A stretch of DNA of 38,950 nt, taken from NCBI GenBank assembly GCA_030700255.1, contig JAUYJN010000008.1, positions 1 through 38,950 of the forward strand, given 5' to 3'. Position 1 is the stretch's first letter, and every line of letters begins with the position of its first letter. A program made the translations under genes and the position numbers. Shown here piece after piece: positions 29,098 to 36,482 of the stretch. The stretch comes from Candidatus Peregrinibacteria bacterium. Lineage in GTDB: Bacteria; Patescibacteriota; Gracilibacteria; UBA1369; JABINC01. The notes under the pieces are model-generated. The model was not told the DNA's origin. It worked only from the letters and a program-made list of their open reading frames with translations, and did not search any database.

Positions 29098-30321
29098 ATG
29101 CGCAAATCATATAGTTCTATCGATACGACACTTCTTTTTTTGGTACTGGGGCTACTTGCATTTGGTGTAATCATGATTGCAAGTATTGGAGTGCCAAAAT
29201 CTATTCAGTTGTCAGCTCCGGGGATCATGTATCCGGACTGTGGCTCAGCAGAGGTTCAGTGTTATTTGGTTCTAAAAAATCATGTTATTCGTGTAATACT
29301 TGGTGTTCTTGGTATGTTTCTTGTGATGAAAATTCCGTATAGATTTTGGCAAAAAGTTTCTCTGCCAATATTTGCAGGATCAATTTTTTTGTTGATTGCC
29401 GTTTTTCTTTTTGGAGATGATAACAATACTTTTGCTCAATCTTGGATTAATTTACCAGGTATACCATTTTTAAATTCCGTGCAGCCATCGGAGATTGCAA
29501 AGTTTGGAATGGTCATTTATTTTGCGAGTTGGCTTCAAGGTAAACGTATGGAAATTGAAACATGGGAAGGTGGGTTTTTACCATTTTGTTTAGTTTCCGG
29601 CGCTTTTGTTTTGCCTGTGATGTTACAGCCGGATTTCGGTTCGACTTTAGTTCTGATTATGATTGCAGTAGGTATTTATTTTGTCGCAGGTGCAAATTTA
29701 AAACATTTGGCAACCGGTGCTTTGATAGCGCTGGTTGCAGGTATATTTATCGTTAATAGCGCGTCATATCTTCAACAACGTTTTACTGCATTTATTTCCC
29801 CCGATACTGAATGTCGTGAAGATTTTTGTTGGCAGACGGAGCAGGCGAAGATTGCAATTGGCTCCGGCGGATTTTTTGGTAAGGGGCTTACTCAGGGGAT
29901 ACAAAAATCTTACTGGCTCCCTCAAGCCACGGATGATTTTATATTTGCAGCATCAGCAGAAGAGCTTGGCTTTGTTCGTACATTACTCGTAGTAATGGCG
30001 TATGCCTGGATAGCTATCCGTGGCTACCAGATAGCAAATCATGCACCTGATAGATTTTCACAATTGCTAGCTGTAGGTGTTACAACTTGGATCGCCGCCC
30101 AGGTATTTATGAACTTGGCAGTGAATACTTCGCTCATGCCGGTTACAGGGATAACCTTGCCATTTGTCTCGTATGGCGGCTCCTCTATGTTCACTACTTT
30201 GATAGGAATAGGTATTTTATTAAACATCTCTAAATATACTCAAAACCATGCGTATACTCTTGACAGGGGGAGGGACAGGCGGACACGTCGTCCCTCACGC
30301 TACAATTATAGAAGAGCTTAA
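29098..30321 (+). CDS. ftsW: FtsW/RodA SEDS peptidoglycan glycosyltransferase
   Basis: A 407-aa SEDS-family polymerase with about ten membrane helices. It shows QPSEIAKFGMVIYFASWL, QPDFGSTLVLIMI, IAIGSGGFFGKGLTQGIQKSYWLPQA, DDFIFAASAEELGF and TGITLPFVSYGGSSMF, the last being typical of FtsW. It polymerises lipid II during division. The last 24 codons overlap murG by 74 nt and encode a very basic tail (DRGRDRRTRRPSRYNYRRA). The adjacent murG supports FtsW over RodA. Confidence 0.93.
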   Translation: MRKSYSSIDTTLLFLVLGLLAFGVIMIASIGVPKSIQLSAPGIMYPDCGSAEVQCYLVLKNHVIRVILGVLGMFLVMKIPYRFWQKVSLPIFAGSIFLLIAVFLFGDDNNTFAQSWINLPGIPFLNSVQPSEIAKFGMVIYFASWLQGKRMEIETWEGGFLPFCLVSGAFVLPVMLQPDFGSTLVLIMIAVGIYFVAGANLKHLATGALIALVAGIFIVNSASYLQQRFTAFISPDTECREDFCWQTEQAKIAIGSGGFFGKGLTQGIQKSYWLPQATDDFIFAASAEELGFVRTLLVVMAYAWIAIRGYQIANHAPDRFSQLLAVGVTTWIAAQVFMNLAVNTSLMPVTGITLPFVSYGGSSMFTTLIGIGILLNISKYTQNHAYTLDRGRDRRTRRPSRYNYRRA

Positions 30322-31309
30322 TAGCCATGCTGACTTGGCGATTAAATTTGTTTACATAGGTTCAAATTCCGGACTGGAAGAGTCTTTTTGCAAATCTCAA
30401 AAAATAGCCTTTAAATCAGTCTTTACCGGTAAATTACGCAGATATTTTTCTGTTCAAAATCTGTTCGATATTTTCAAAATACCTGTCGGTGTATTCCAAT
30501 CAATTATTCATATTATAAAATTCAAGCCTGATGTTATTTTTTCAAAAGGAGGTTACGTTGCGATTCCAGTTGTGATTGCAGGTGGTTTACTTAAGAAAAA
30601 AATTGTCATTCATGAATCTGATTTTACGCCGGGAATTGCTACGAAAATTTCTTCTTTTTTTGCAAATAAAATATGTGTGCCAACGGAGAAGACCAAGGAA
30701 TGCTTTTCAAAAAAGACTCAGGACAAAGTTGTTATAACCGGCAATCCTGTTCGCAGCGAATTACTCAAAGGTACAAAAAAAGCGGCACTCGAATTTTTAA
30801 AAATCAAAGAAATAAAAAGTCCTGTTTTGCTTGTTATGGGAGGAAGTACCGGAGCATTTTCTTTGAACGAATTGATATGGAATAATCTTGAATCAATTTT
30901 AAAAAAACACACGGTTATTCACATAACCGGAAAAGGGAAAATGAAAGTTGTTAATAATAAAAACTATTTTGCATTCGAATATATCGATAAGGAATTGAAA
31001 GATATTTATGCGATTACAGATAGCGTTATATGTCGCTCCGGGGCAGGCACTGTATCAGAAATTAATGCACTCGGACTGCCTGCGATTTATGTCCCACTTG
31101 GTTATAGTGCTTCTCGTGGTGATCAATTTGATAATGCAAAATACATGAGTGAAACTCCTAATGTAATTTTGGATCAAAATTTGATTAACGATAAAAAACT
31201 ACTGACAGCTCTCAAGGAGATACAACTCAAAAAAAATGTACGAAATCAAAAGTCGCAAAATACAACTCCCGCAGCTAAAAAAATAGTTGAAGTAATTATT
31301 AATGTGTAA
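30248..31309 (+). CDS. murG: UDP-GlcNAc:lipid I N-acetylglucosaminyltransferase
   Basis: MurG adds GlcNAc to lipid I to make lipid II on the inner membrane face. The 353-aa GT-B protein shows ILLTGGGTGGHVVPHATI at the N-terminus, FSKGGYVAIPVVIAG, HESDFTPGIATK, TGNPVR, MGGSTGAFSLNE and the UDP-GlcNAc site CRSGAGTVSEINALGLPAIYVPLGYSASRGDQ. The ATG at 30248 lies inside ftsW but is fixed by the G-loop immediately after it. Translation is probably coupled to ftsW. Confidence 0.96.
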   Translation: MRILLTGGGTGGHVVPHATIIEELNSHADLAIKFVYIGSNSGLEESFCKSQKIAFKSVFTGKLRRYFSVQNLFDIFKIPVGVFQSIIHIIKFKPDVIFSKGGYVAIPVVIAGGLLKKKIVIHESDFTPGIATKISSFFANKICVPTEKTKECFSKKTQDKVVITGNPVRSELLKGTKKAALEFLKIKEIKSPVLLVMGGSTGAFSLNELIWNNLESILKKHTVIHITGKGKMKVVNNKNYFAFEYIDKELKDIYAITDSVICRSGAGTVSEINALGLPAIYVPLGYSASRGDQFDNAKYMSETPNVILDQNLINDKKLLTALKEIQLKKNVRNQKSQNTTPAAKKIVEVIINV

Positions 31310-31318
31310 GATGAAAAT

Positions 31319-32608
31319 ATGAATACAATGAAAGTAATGAAATTTTGTCAGAATACTGCATTTTACCTATTGTTTGGAATGTTGTTTTTGCTTCCATTTC
31401 ATGCGTTTGGAAGTACGGTTTTGAATTATGGGTATGGACTTGCTGATGTATTTGGTACTGCAAGTGTTGTATCGATGTGGAAAGAATTTGTAATTATCAT
31501 TCTGACATTATTACTTGGATTGAAATTTTTCTTAGAAAGAAAATTCCCAAAATTCGACATTCTCGACAAATTAATAATCGCTTATTTTTTATTTGGAATA
31601 TTACATGCGATCTTACTAAAAATAGATCTCAGCCAACTTGTCTGGGGAGCGAGATATGATTATGTTTTTTTATGTACATTCATGATTGTGCGACATTTTA
31701 AATTTGATAAAGAACAAACAAAGAAACTATTCAAAAGCGTAATTATAGGAGGGGCACTTAGCCTTATACTTGGATACATACTTCACTACTTGATTAAACC
31801 GGAGAATCTCACAGTACTTGGTTTTAGGGATGATTGGAGTACATGGTATCCGGGGCAATCTTTGGCTTTTTGTCAGAGGATGGAAAACCAAGAATTATGT
31901 AGGATGTCAGGAACATTTGCAGGGCCAAATCAGTTTGGAGCATACCTCGCAATGTTTATTCCAATTTTATATATGTGGCGAAAAGAAGTGAAAGAAAGGA
32001 TCAAAGATACGAGTCTAAGGAGGGGGATTCCAATTGCACTTATATCGCTCGCATTTTATGCACTTATCCAAACCTATTCCAGAGGTGCGCTGATAGGAGT
32101 ATTTATCGCTATATTTGTACTGCTCTCGTATGAATACAATTTATGGAAACATATAAAGAAAAAACATTTTCTATTTGGGTTAATTGGAATAGTCGTAGTG
32201 TCAGCGGTTTTATTAATCACAATAGGCGATACACTTATTCGTCCGGAATCAACAAGTGGGCATATTGCTGCATGGATTATGGGAATTCAAGAAATGTTTG
32301 CACATCCACTAGGTCAAGGCCTCGGCTCCGCCGGGCCTGCCAGCTACCGATTTGCCAACCCAATTATCCCGGAAAGCTGGTATCTGCAAGTAGGTATAGA
32401 GCTCGGATTCTTCGGGCTATTACTCTTCCTCGGAATCCTCGTTTTGACTATCAAAAAACTTTTTCAAGCCCGGAATACAGCTCTGCTCGCAAGCTTTCTC
32501 GGAGTCCTCGCAATCGCCTTTTTCCTCCATACATTTGAAGACTCTGCAGTAAGCATTACTTTATTCAGCTTACTGGGTCTTAAGCCTTCGAAAGTAAACA
32601 AAATTTGA
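31319..32608 (+). CDS. O-antigen ligase / polymerase family membrane protein
   Basis: A 429-aa protein with ten or more membrane helices and the Wzy_C/O-antigen ligase signature: SGTFAGPNQFGAYLAMFIP, then QTYSRGALIGVFIAI (periplasmic loop Arg) and HPLGQGLGSAGPASYRF, with a large extracytoplasmic loop between. It would polymerise or ligate surface glycans. It starts 9 nt after murG, placing it in the ftsW-murG transcript. The glycan substrate is unknown; the GT2 and nucleotidyltransferase at 15-17 kb may supply precursors. Confidence 0.88.
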   Translation: MNTMKVMKFCQNTAFYLLFGMLFLLPFHAFGSTVLNYGYGLADVFGTASVVSMWKEFVIIILTLLLGLKFFLERKFPKFDILDKLIIAYFLFGILHAILLKIDLSQLVWGARYDYVFLCTFMIVRHFKFDKEQTKKLFKSVIIGGALSLILGYILHYLIKPENLTVLGFRDDWSTWYPGQSLAFCQRMENQELCRMSGTFAGPNQFGAYLAMFIPILYMWRKEVKERIKDTSLRRGIPIALISLAFYALIQTYSRGALIGVFIAIFVLLSYEYNLWKHIKKKHFLFGLIGIVVVSAVLLITIGDTLIRPESTSGHIAAWIMGIQEMFAHPLGQGLGSAGPASYRFANPIIPESWYLQVGIELGFFGLLLFLGILVLTIKKLFQARNTALLASFLGVLAIAFFLHTFEDSAVSITLFSLLGLKPSKVNKI

Positions 32609-32633
32609 CCTTAGCTATGCTTTCTGTTAGTAT
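32605..32633 (+). promoter_or_regulatory. Promoter for the small-membrane/PH-domain/LemA-like cluster
   Basis: TTGACC (32605-32610), 17 bp, TAGTAT (32628-32633), overlapping the end of the O-antigen ligase gene. Because it covers the TTG and ATG codons at 32605 and 32617, the downstream gene more likely starts at ATG 32734, leaving a leader of about 95 nt. Confidence 0.55.
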
Positions 32634-32733
32634 TGTCCACAGAAGAAATGAGCTTTGCAATCTAGTTGAAAATAAAAAACAAAAACAAATCATCGCAAGT
32701 AGTTGTGGCGTTTTAGTGATTAACCAAAAAGCG

Positions 32734-32952
32734 ATGTTTATACAGGGTATTACAATTTTAATAGCTATATCATCTGTCATTTTTATGATAGTAAGTATGG
32801 TTGCTTTTTATCGGTATATAAGCGCTTATCGTTTACCACCGGGGCAATATTATCTATTACTTGGGTTCATACATCTGAAGTGGATTGCCTGGAGCTATAT
32901 AGTGTTAACTATAACGCTTAGTACGTGGATGGCTCTTATGATATTGCGTTAA
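32734..32952 (+). CDS. Small two-helix membrane protein
   Basis: From ATG 32734, a 72-aa protein with two membrane helices (about 3-26 and 46-70) and a short polar loop (ISAYRLPPGQYY). The open frame extends upstream to 32605, but that part is polar and overlaps a promoter. It is followed after 11 nt by the PH-domain gene. No family is recognised. Confidence 0.55.
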   Translation: MFIQGITILIAISSVIFMIVSMVAFYRYISAYRLPPGQYYLLLGFIHLKWIAWSYIVLTITLSTWMALMILR

Positions 32953-32963
32953 TAATTTTATCT

Positions 32964-33635
32964 ATGGGAATATTTGAAGACATGACGCCGCCTGAAATAG
33001 CAGTAGAAGACAATACTGATAGGCATTTTCCCGGGCAAAATAAAAATGAAGAACTGCTACTTTATACTCGACTGCATCCGATTATTTTGTTGCCTCACCT
33101 CATGGGGTTCGTTGCATCGTTGATAGTCTTCCCAATGATTGTTTATGCACTTGAATCTATGGAAGTCGAAGAGGGATCAATTCTTACTTCGGCTATTTTT
33201 TTATTCTTATTTATTACTTACGCATATTATTTCCATAAGTTTTTTCTAAAAATATTCAATTATTATCTTAGTGTGATTATTTTGACGAATTTCAGAATTA
33301 TTCAGTTAAAAAAGAGTGTATTTTTATATAATAGTAAGGACACGATAGATCTTCACAAGATTCAGGATTTGAGAAAAGACCAGAATGGACTTTTGAGTAC
33401 TTTGTTTGATTATGGCACGGTGACGATAGAGGTTTCAGCGATACATGAGACGAAGCAGCTGAAATATATACCACGCCCGGAACAATGCTTCCAAGTGCTC
33501 AATAAAGCCAAGAGGAAATACATAGATAAACGCCGCGAGAAAAAAGTAAGTATCGATGGAGGAGACATCGCTGGAAAACATACTATTAAAGATGAATTGA
33601 AGATTGTTCGTAGAGGGCTTACTTCTCCACTATGA
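32964..33635 (+). CDS. Bacterial PH-domain membrane protein
   Basis: From ATG 32964 (MGIFEDMTPPE; preferred over 32925, which overlaps the previous gene) the product is 223 aa. It has two membrane helices (about 50-72 and 83-102) followed by a bPH2-type domain: NYYLSVIILTNFRIIQLKKS, IDLHKIQDLRKDQNGLLSTLFDYGTVTIE. The C-terminus is highly basic. Such YdbS/YdbT-like proteins sit at the membrane with their PH domain in the cytosol; the role is not known. Confidence 0.82.
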   Translation: MGIFEDMTPPEIAVEDNTDRHFPGQNKNEELLLYTRLHPIILLPHLMGFVASLIVFPMIVYALESMEVEEGSILTSAIFLFLFITYAYYFHKFFLKIFNYYLSVIILTNFRIIQLKKSVFLYNSKDTIDLHKIQDLRKDQNGLLSTLFDYGTVTIEVSAIHETKQLKYIPRPEQCFQVLNKAKRKYIDKRREKKVSIDGGDIAGKHTIKDELKIVRRGLTSPL

Positions 33636-33704
33636 CAAATGCATTCACATTTCAATCGGATTACGGTATAAATATCCTGTAAAAAGGATTTTTTAAGTTT
33701 AAAT

Positions 33705-34328
33705 ATGCAAAATCATACGGAGATGTTTCCGGGACAGAGAAGGGGCGAGGTTGTTAAGTTGATAGTTACCAAGCATTGGATTATTTATTTTCGTATGTTT
33801 AGGCAATTTATAATTTTTGCATTAGTGCCATTGATTGGATTATTTTTTACGACTTTTGACACTGCGGAGAATATAAGGGGTATTACTTATTTTATTAGTT
33901 TTATGTATTTGTCATATTTTTTTCTGGTTGTTTTTATACGGTGGCTTGATGAAATGCTAGATGTTTTGATAGTGACAAATCAGAGGCTTATAAGTATTGA
34001 GCAAGTAAATTTATTTCAAAATGCCGCATCAGAAACAAATCTTCCAATGATTCAAGATGTAAAAGGTCGCAAAAAGGGTATTTTTGGTGGTCTTTTGCAA
34101 TATGGTGAAATGGAAATACAGACAGCGGCAGAGAAGATAGAGTTCAGAATACATGATGTAGGAGATCCCTTCACAAAGGCGAAGAGAATTCTGGACATAA
34201 GGGACGAATTTATCAGGGAGTATGAAGTGCATTCGCACAGTGGGCCGAATCCACATGATGCAAACAGTGGTTTCCCGGGTTATAGCGCCACTGCAGCCGA
34301 AGGTAATGAGCAAACAAATATACACTAA
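33705..34328 (+). CDS. Second PH-domain-like membrane protein
   Basis: A 207-aa paralogue of the preceding gene: GEVVKLIVTKHWIIYFRMF, two membrane helices (about 33-53 and 63-85), then VLIVTNQRLISIEQVNLF, LPMIQDVKGRKKGIFGGLLQYGEMEIQTAAE. The C-terminal 40 residues are His/Ser/Asn-rich and look disordered. The tandem arrangement suggests hetero-oligomers. The next gene begins 9 nt later. Confidence 0.8.
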   Translation: MQNHTEMFPGQRRGEVVKLIVTKHWIIYFRMFRQFIIFALVPLIGLFFTTFDTAENIRGITYFISFMYLSYFFLVVFIRWLDEMLDVLIVTNQRLISIEQVNLFQNAASETNLPMIQDVKGRKKGIFGGLLQYGEMEIQTAAEKIEFRIHDVGDPFTKAKRILDIRDEFIREYEVHSHSGPNPHDANSGFPGYSATAAEGNEQTNIH

Positions 34329-34337
34329 TTTTTTTAT

Positions 34338-34847
34338 ATGAATAATTTATTGATAGTTCTCGGTGCTATGATTTTTCTTATAATTCTCTGGATGCTGACG
34401 TATAGAAATATTTTGCAGCATTACAAGTCTGAGATCTCAAAGAGTGAAAGTGATTTAAAGCAGAAATTTTTTATAGTTTTTAATAGGATCCCTTACCTTC
34501 TTGAGGTTATGTCTGAGTATAAGGTTTTTATGTCTCATAATGGCGCTGAAATATTGGAGATGCGAACGACACTTATAGATTCGGAATTGAAAATTGAAGA
34601 TGCTTTTGAGATTTATGTAAAATTATATACTTACGTTGAAGAGGTGTTTGCTACAGATGGAAGTCAGTTCAAGTCTGACGTTGGTTTCCTCGAGATTCTC
34701 TATGAGCTTCAAGATATGCATGATGAGATAAGGCTTATTGTAAAAGAATACAATGGTAGTGCGGTAGGCTTTAACGAAAAACTTTTAAAATTCCCTGGTA
34801 ATTTTGTAGGTGGTTTGTTTAACATGCAATCTCTACGCACACTGTGA
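34338..34847 (+). CDS. Divergent LemA-like protein
   Basis: A 169-aa protein with an N-terminal membrane helix (about 3-21) and a helical remainder. RIPYLLEVM aligns with the PNLVE motif of LemA and KEYNGSAVGFNEKLLKFPGNFVGGLF with the N-x3-FN-x7-FPxN region. Compared with the lemA at 2853 it has lost much of the conserved N-terminal signature. It ends in TGA within a hairpin (34837-34867). It is the last gene of the PH-domain cluster. Confidence 0.7.
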   Translation: MNNLLIVLGAMIFLIILWMLTYRNILQHYKSEISKSESDLKQKFFIVFNRIPYLLEVMSEYKVFMSHNGAEILEMRTTLIDSELKIEDAFEIYVKLYTYVEEVFATDGSQFKSDVGFLEILYELQDMHDEIRLIVKEYNGSAVGFNEKLLKFPGNFVGGLFNMQSLRTL

Positions 34848-34867
34848 ACGTAGTGAACTTAGTGTGC
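34837..34867. repeat. Hairpin GCACACT/AGTGTGC at the LemA-like gene end
   Basis: A 7-bp stem with a 17-nt loop containing GTGAAC twice. It resembles the TGTGC/GCACA palindromes turned inside out. No T-run follows, so terminator function is weak. Confidence 0.4.
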
Positions 34868-34893
34868 AAAATAAAGAGCGCGTAGCGCAACCA

Positions 34894-34913
34894 TAAATAA
34901 ATAAATAAATAAA
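34894..34913. repeat. TAAA tetranucleotide repeat (x5) at the miaB start
   Basis: Five TAAA units run directly into ATG 34913, filling the usual ribosome-binding window. The repeat is short but of a type that can vary by slippage. Confidence 0.85.
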
Positions 34914-36469
34914 TGTCACACATAGTTACCAAACCGAAATTTTTTATAAAGACATTTGGTTGTCAGATGAACACTTCGGATTCGGAAAGAGTTATAACTG
35001 TTTTGGAAGCCCTTGGATATGAAAGTGTAAACGAAGAAGAATCTTTGAAATATGTAGATTTTGTGATTTTCAATACCTGTTCGGTAAAGCAAAAAGCTGA
35101 AGATAAAATGCTCGGAGTTATTAAGCATTATCATAAAATGCGAAAAATAAATCCAAATATAATTCTTGGTGTTACCGGATGTATGGTGCGGCAGACCGGA
35201 GTCAAAGAAGATGTTAGAAAGATAAAAGAGGGTAGGGGTGATGAGATTCCCGAGTATCGCAAGGTGCGCGCACTTGATCTGAAAAAACGTGGTTTAGCTG
35301 CCAAAAAAGGGTATGATATTTTACTTACAAGACTTACACAAATTGATTTAGTATTTAGAATTGAGGACATAGCAATTCTTGGAAATTTACTCAAAGAAGT
35401 TAATCCGAATTTACAACTCAACGAAATAGTTGATGAAGGGACTCTTGAAAATTATTTCAAAATAGCACCGAAAGTAGAGACAAAAGTTCAGGCGTATGTA
35501 CCGATCATGACAGGGTGTGACAAGTTTTGTACTTACTGCATCGTGCCGTTCACACGTGGTCGAGAATACAGTAGGAAATTTGAAGAAATCATTGATGAAT
35601 GCACCCGCTTGGTAAAGTCAGGTACGCAAGAAATCACATTGGTTGGTCAAACCGTAAATACTTACGGGCTCTCTCGCATGGATAGAGCTTCGAAGAATTT
35701 CGATTGGTATTATCATAAAGGTGGGCAGATTTCTTCTGCATATAGAGGTAACCATCCGGATGAGTCCGGTGTTGAAAAACCATTTATCACTCTACTAAAA
35801 GCAGTCGATAAATTAAAAACCAAAGGTCTAAAACGCCTAAGGTACACTTCCCCACATCCAAGAGATTTTACTGATGATGTTATAGATGCGATTACATCAC
35901 TTGATACAATTTGTCCACATATTCACATGCCGGTGCAGTCAGGCTCGAACACAGTTCTCAAAAGAATGAATAGGAATTACCTTGCGGAGGAATACGTAGA
36001 AATTTTGCAAAAGATGCGTGAGAAAATCCCAAACCTTGTGATTACAACAGATATTATTGTTGGATTCTGTGGTGAGACAGATGAAGAATTTGAAGAAACA
36101 TACAAAATGTATGACGCGCTCGAATGGGACTTTTGCTATATCTCACAATATTCTCCTCGCAAGGGGACGGTTAGTGAACGCATGATGGACGACGATATCT
36201 CGCGCGAAGTCAAAAAAGAGCGTTGGGAAAAAATGAATGAACTCATGAAGCAAAAAACTCATAAAAAAAACAAATCATACGAAGGGAGGGTCGTTGAAGT
36301 TTTGGTAGAAAGATCTACTCTCGAAAAAGACAATACTTATCTGAATTCCGGCCGCACACCTGACTCAAAAGAAATACAATTTATATCTGATCAAGATTTA
36401 ACCGGCGAATTTGTAAACATAAAAATAACAGAAGGCCTCGAGTGGCTTCTCCGTGGTGCATTACGATAA
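34913..36469 (+). CDS. miaB: tRNA-2-methylthio-N6-dimethylallyladenosine synthase (MiaB-like)
   Basis: MiaB is a radical-SAM methylthiotransferase that modifies A37 of tRNAs. It has the N-terminal 4Fe-4S cysteines (FIKTFGCQMN with Cys17, NTCSVKQ, TGCMVRQ), the radical SAM triad in MTGCDKFCTYCIVPFTRGRE, QSGSNTVLKRMNR and a C-terminal TRAM region (YEGRVVEVLVE, FVNIKITEGLEW). At 518 aa it is longer than usual (about 440-470), owing to two inserts: a helical, Lys-rich stretch near residues 105-165 and another after the NTYG motif (RMDRASKNFDWYYHKGG). It converges with alaS, 13 nt apart. Confidence 0.92.
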   Translation: MSHIVTKPKFFIKTFGCQMNTSDSERVITVLEALGYESVNEEESLKYVDFVIFNTCSVKQKAEDKMLGVIKHYHKMRKINPNIILGVTGCMVRQTGVKEDVRKIKEGRGDEIPEYRKVRALDLKKRGLAAKKGYDILLTRLTQIDLVFRIEDIAILGNLLKEVNPNLQLNEIVDEGTLENYFKIAPKVETKVQAYVPIMTGCDKFCTYCIVPFTRGREYSRKFEEIIDECTRLVKSGTQEITLVGQTVNTYGLSRMDRASKNFDWYYHKGGQISSAYRGNHPDESGVEKPFITLLKAVDKLKTKGLKRLRYTSPHPRDFTDDVIDAITSLDTICPHIHMPVQSGSNTVLKRMNRNYLAEEYVEILQKMREKIPNLVITTDIIVGFCGETDEEFEETYKMYDALEWDFCYISQYSPRKGTVSERMMDDDISREVKKERWEKMNELMKQKTHKKNKSYEGRVVEVLVERSTLEKDNTYLNSGRTPDSKEIQFISDQDLTGEFVNIKITEGLEWLLRGALR

Positions 36470-36482
36470 CTTGGCGCAAGGC

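Noticed and set aside
32605-32733. N-terminal extension of the small membrane protein from TTG 32605
   Set aside because: The extension overlaps a good promoter and is polar; ATG 32734 directly precedes the membrane helix.
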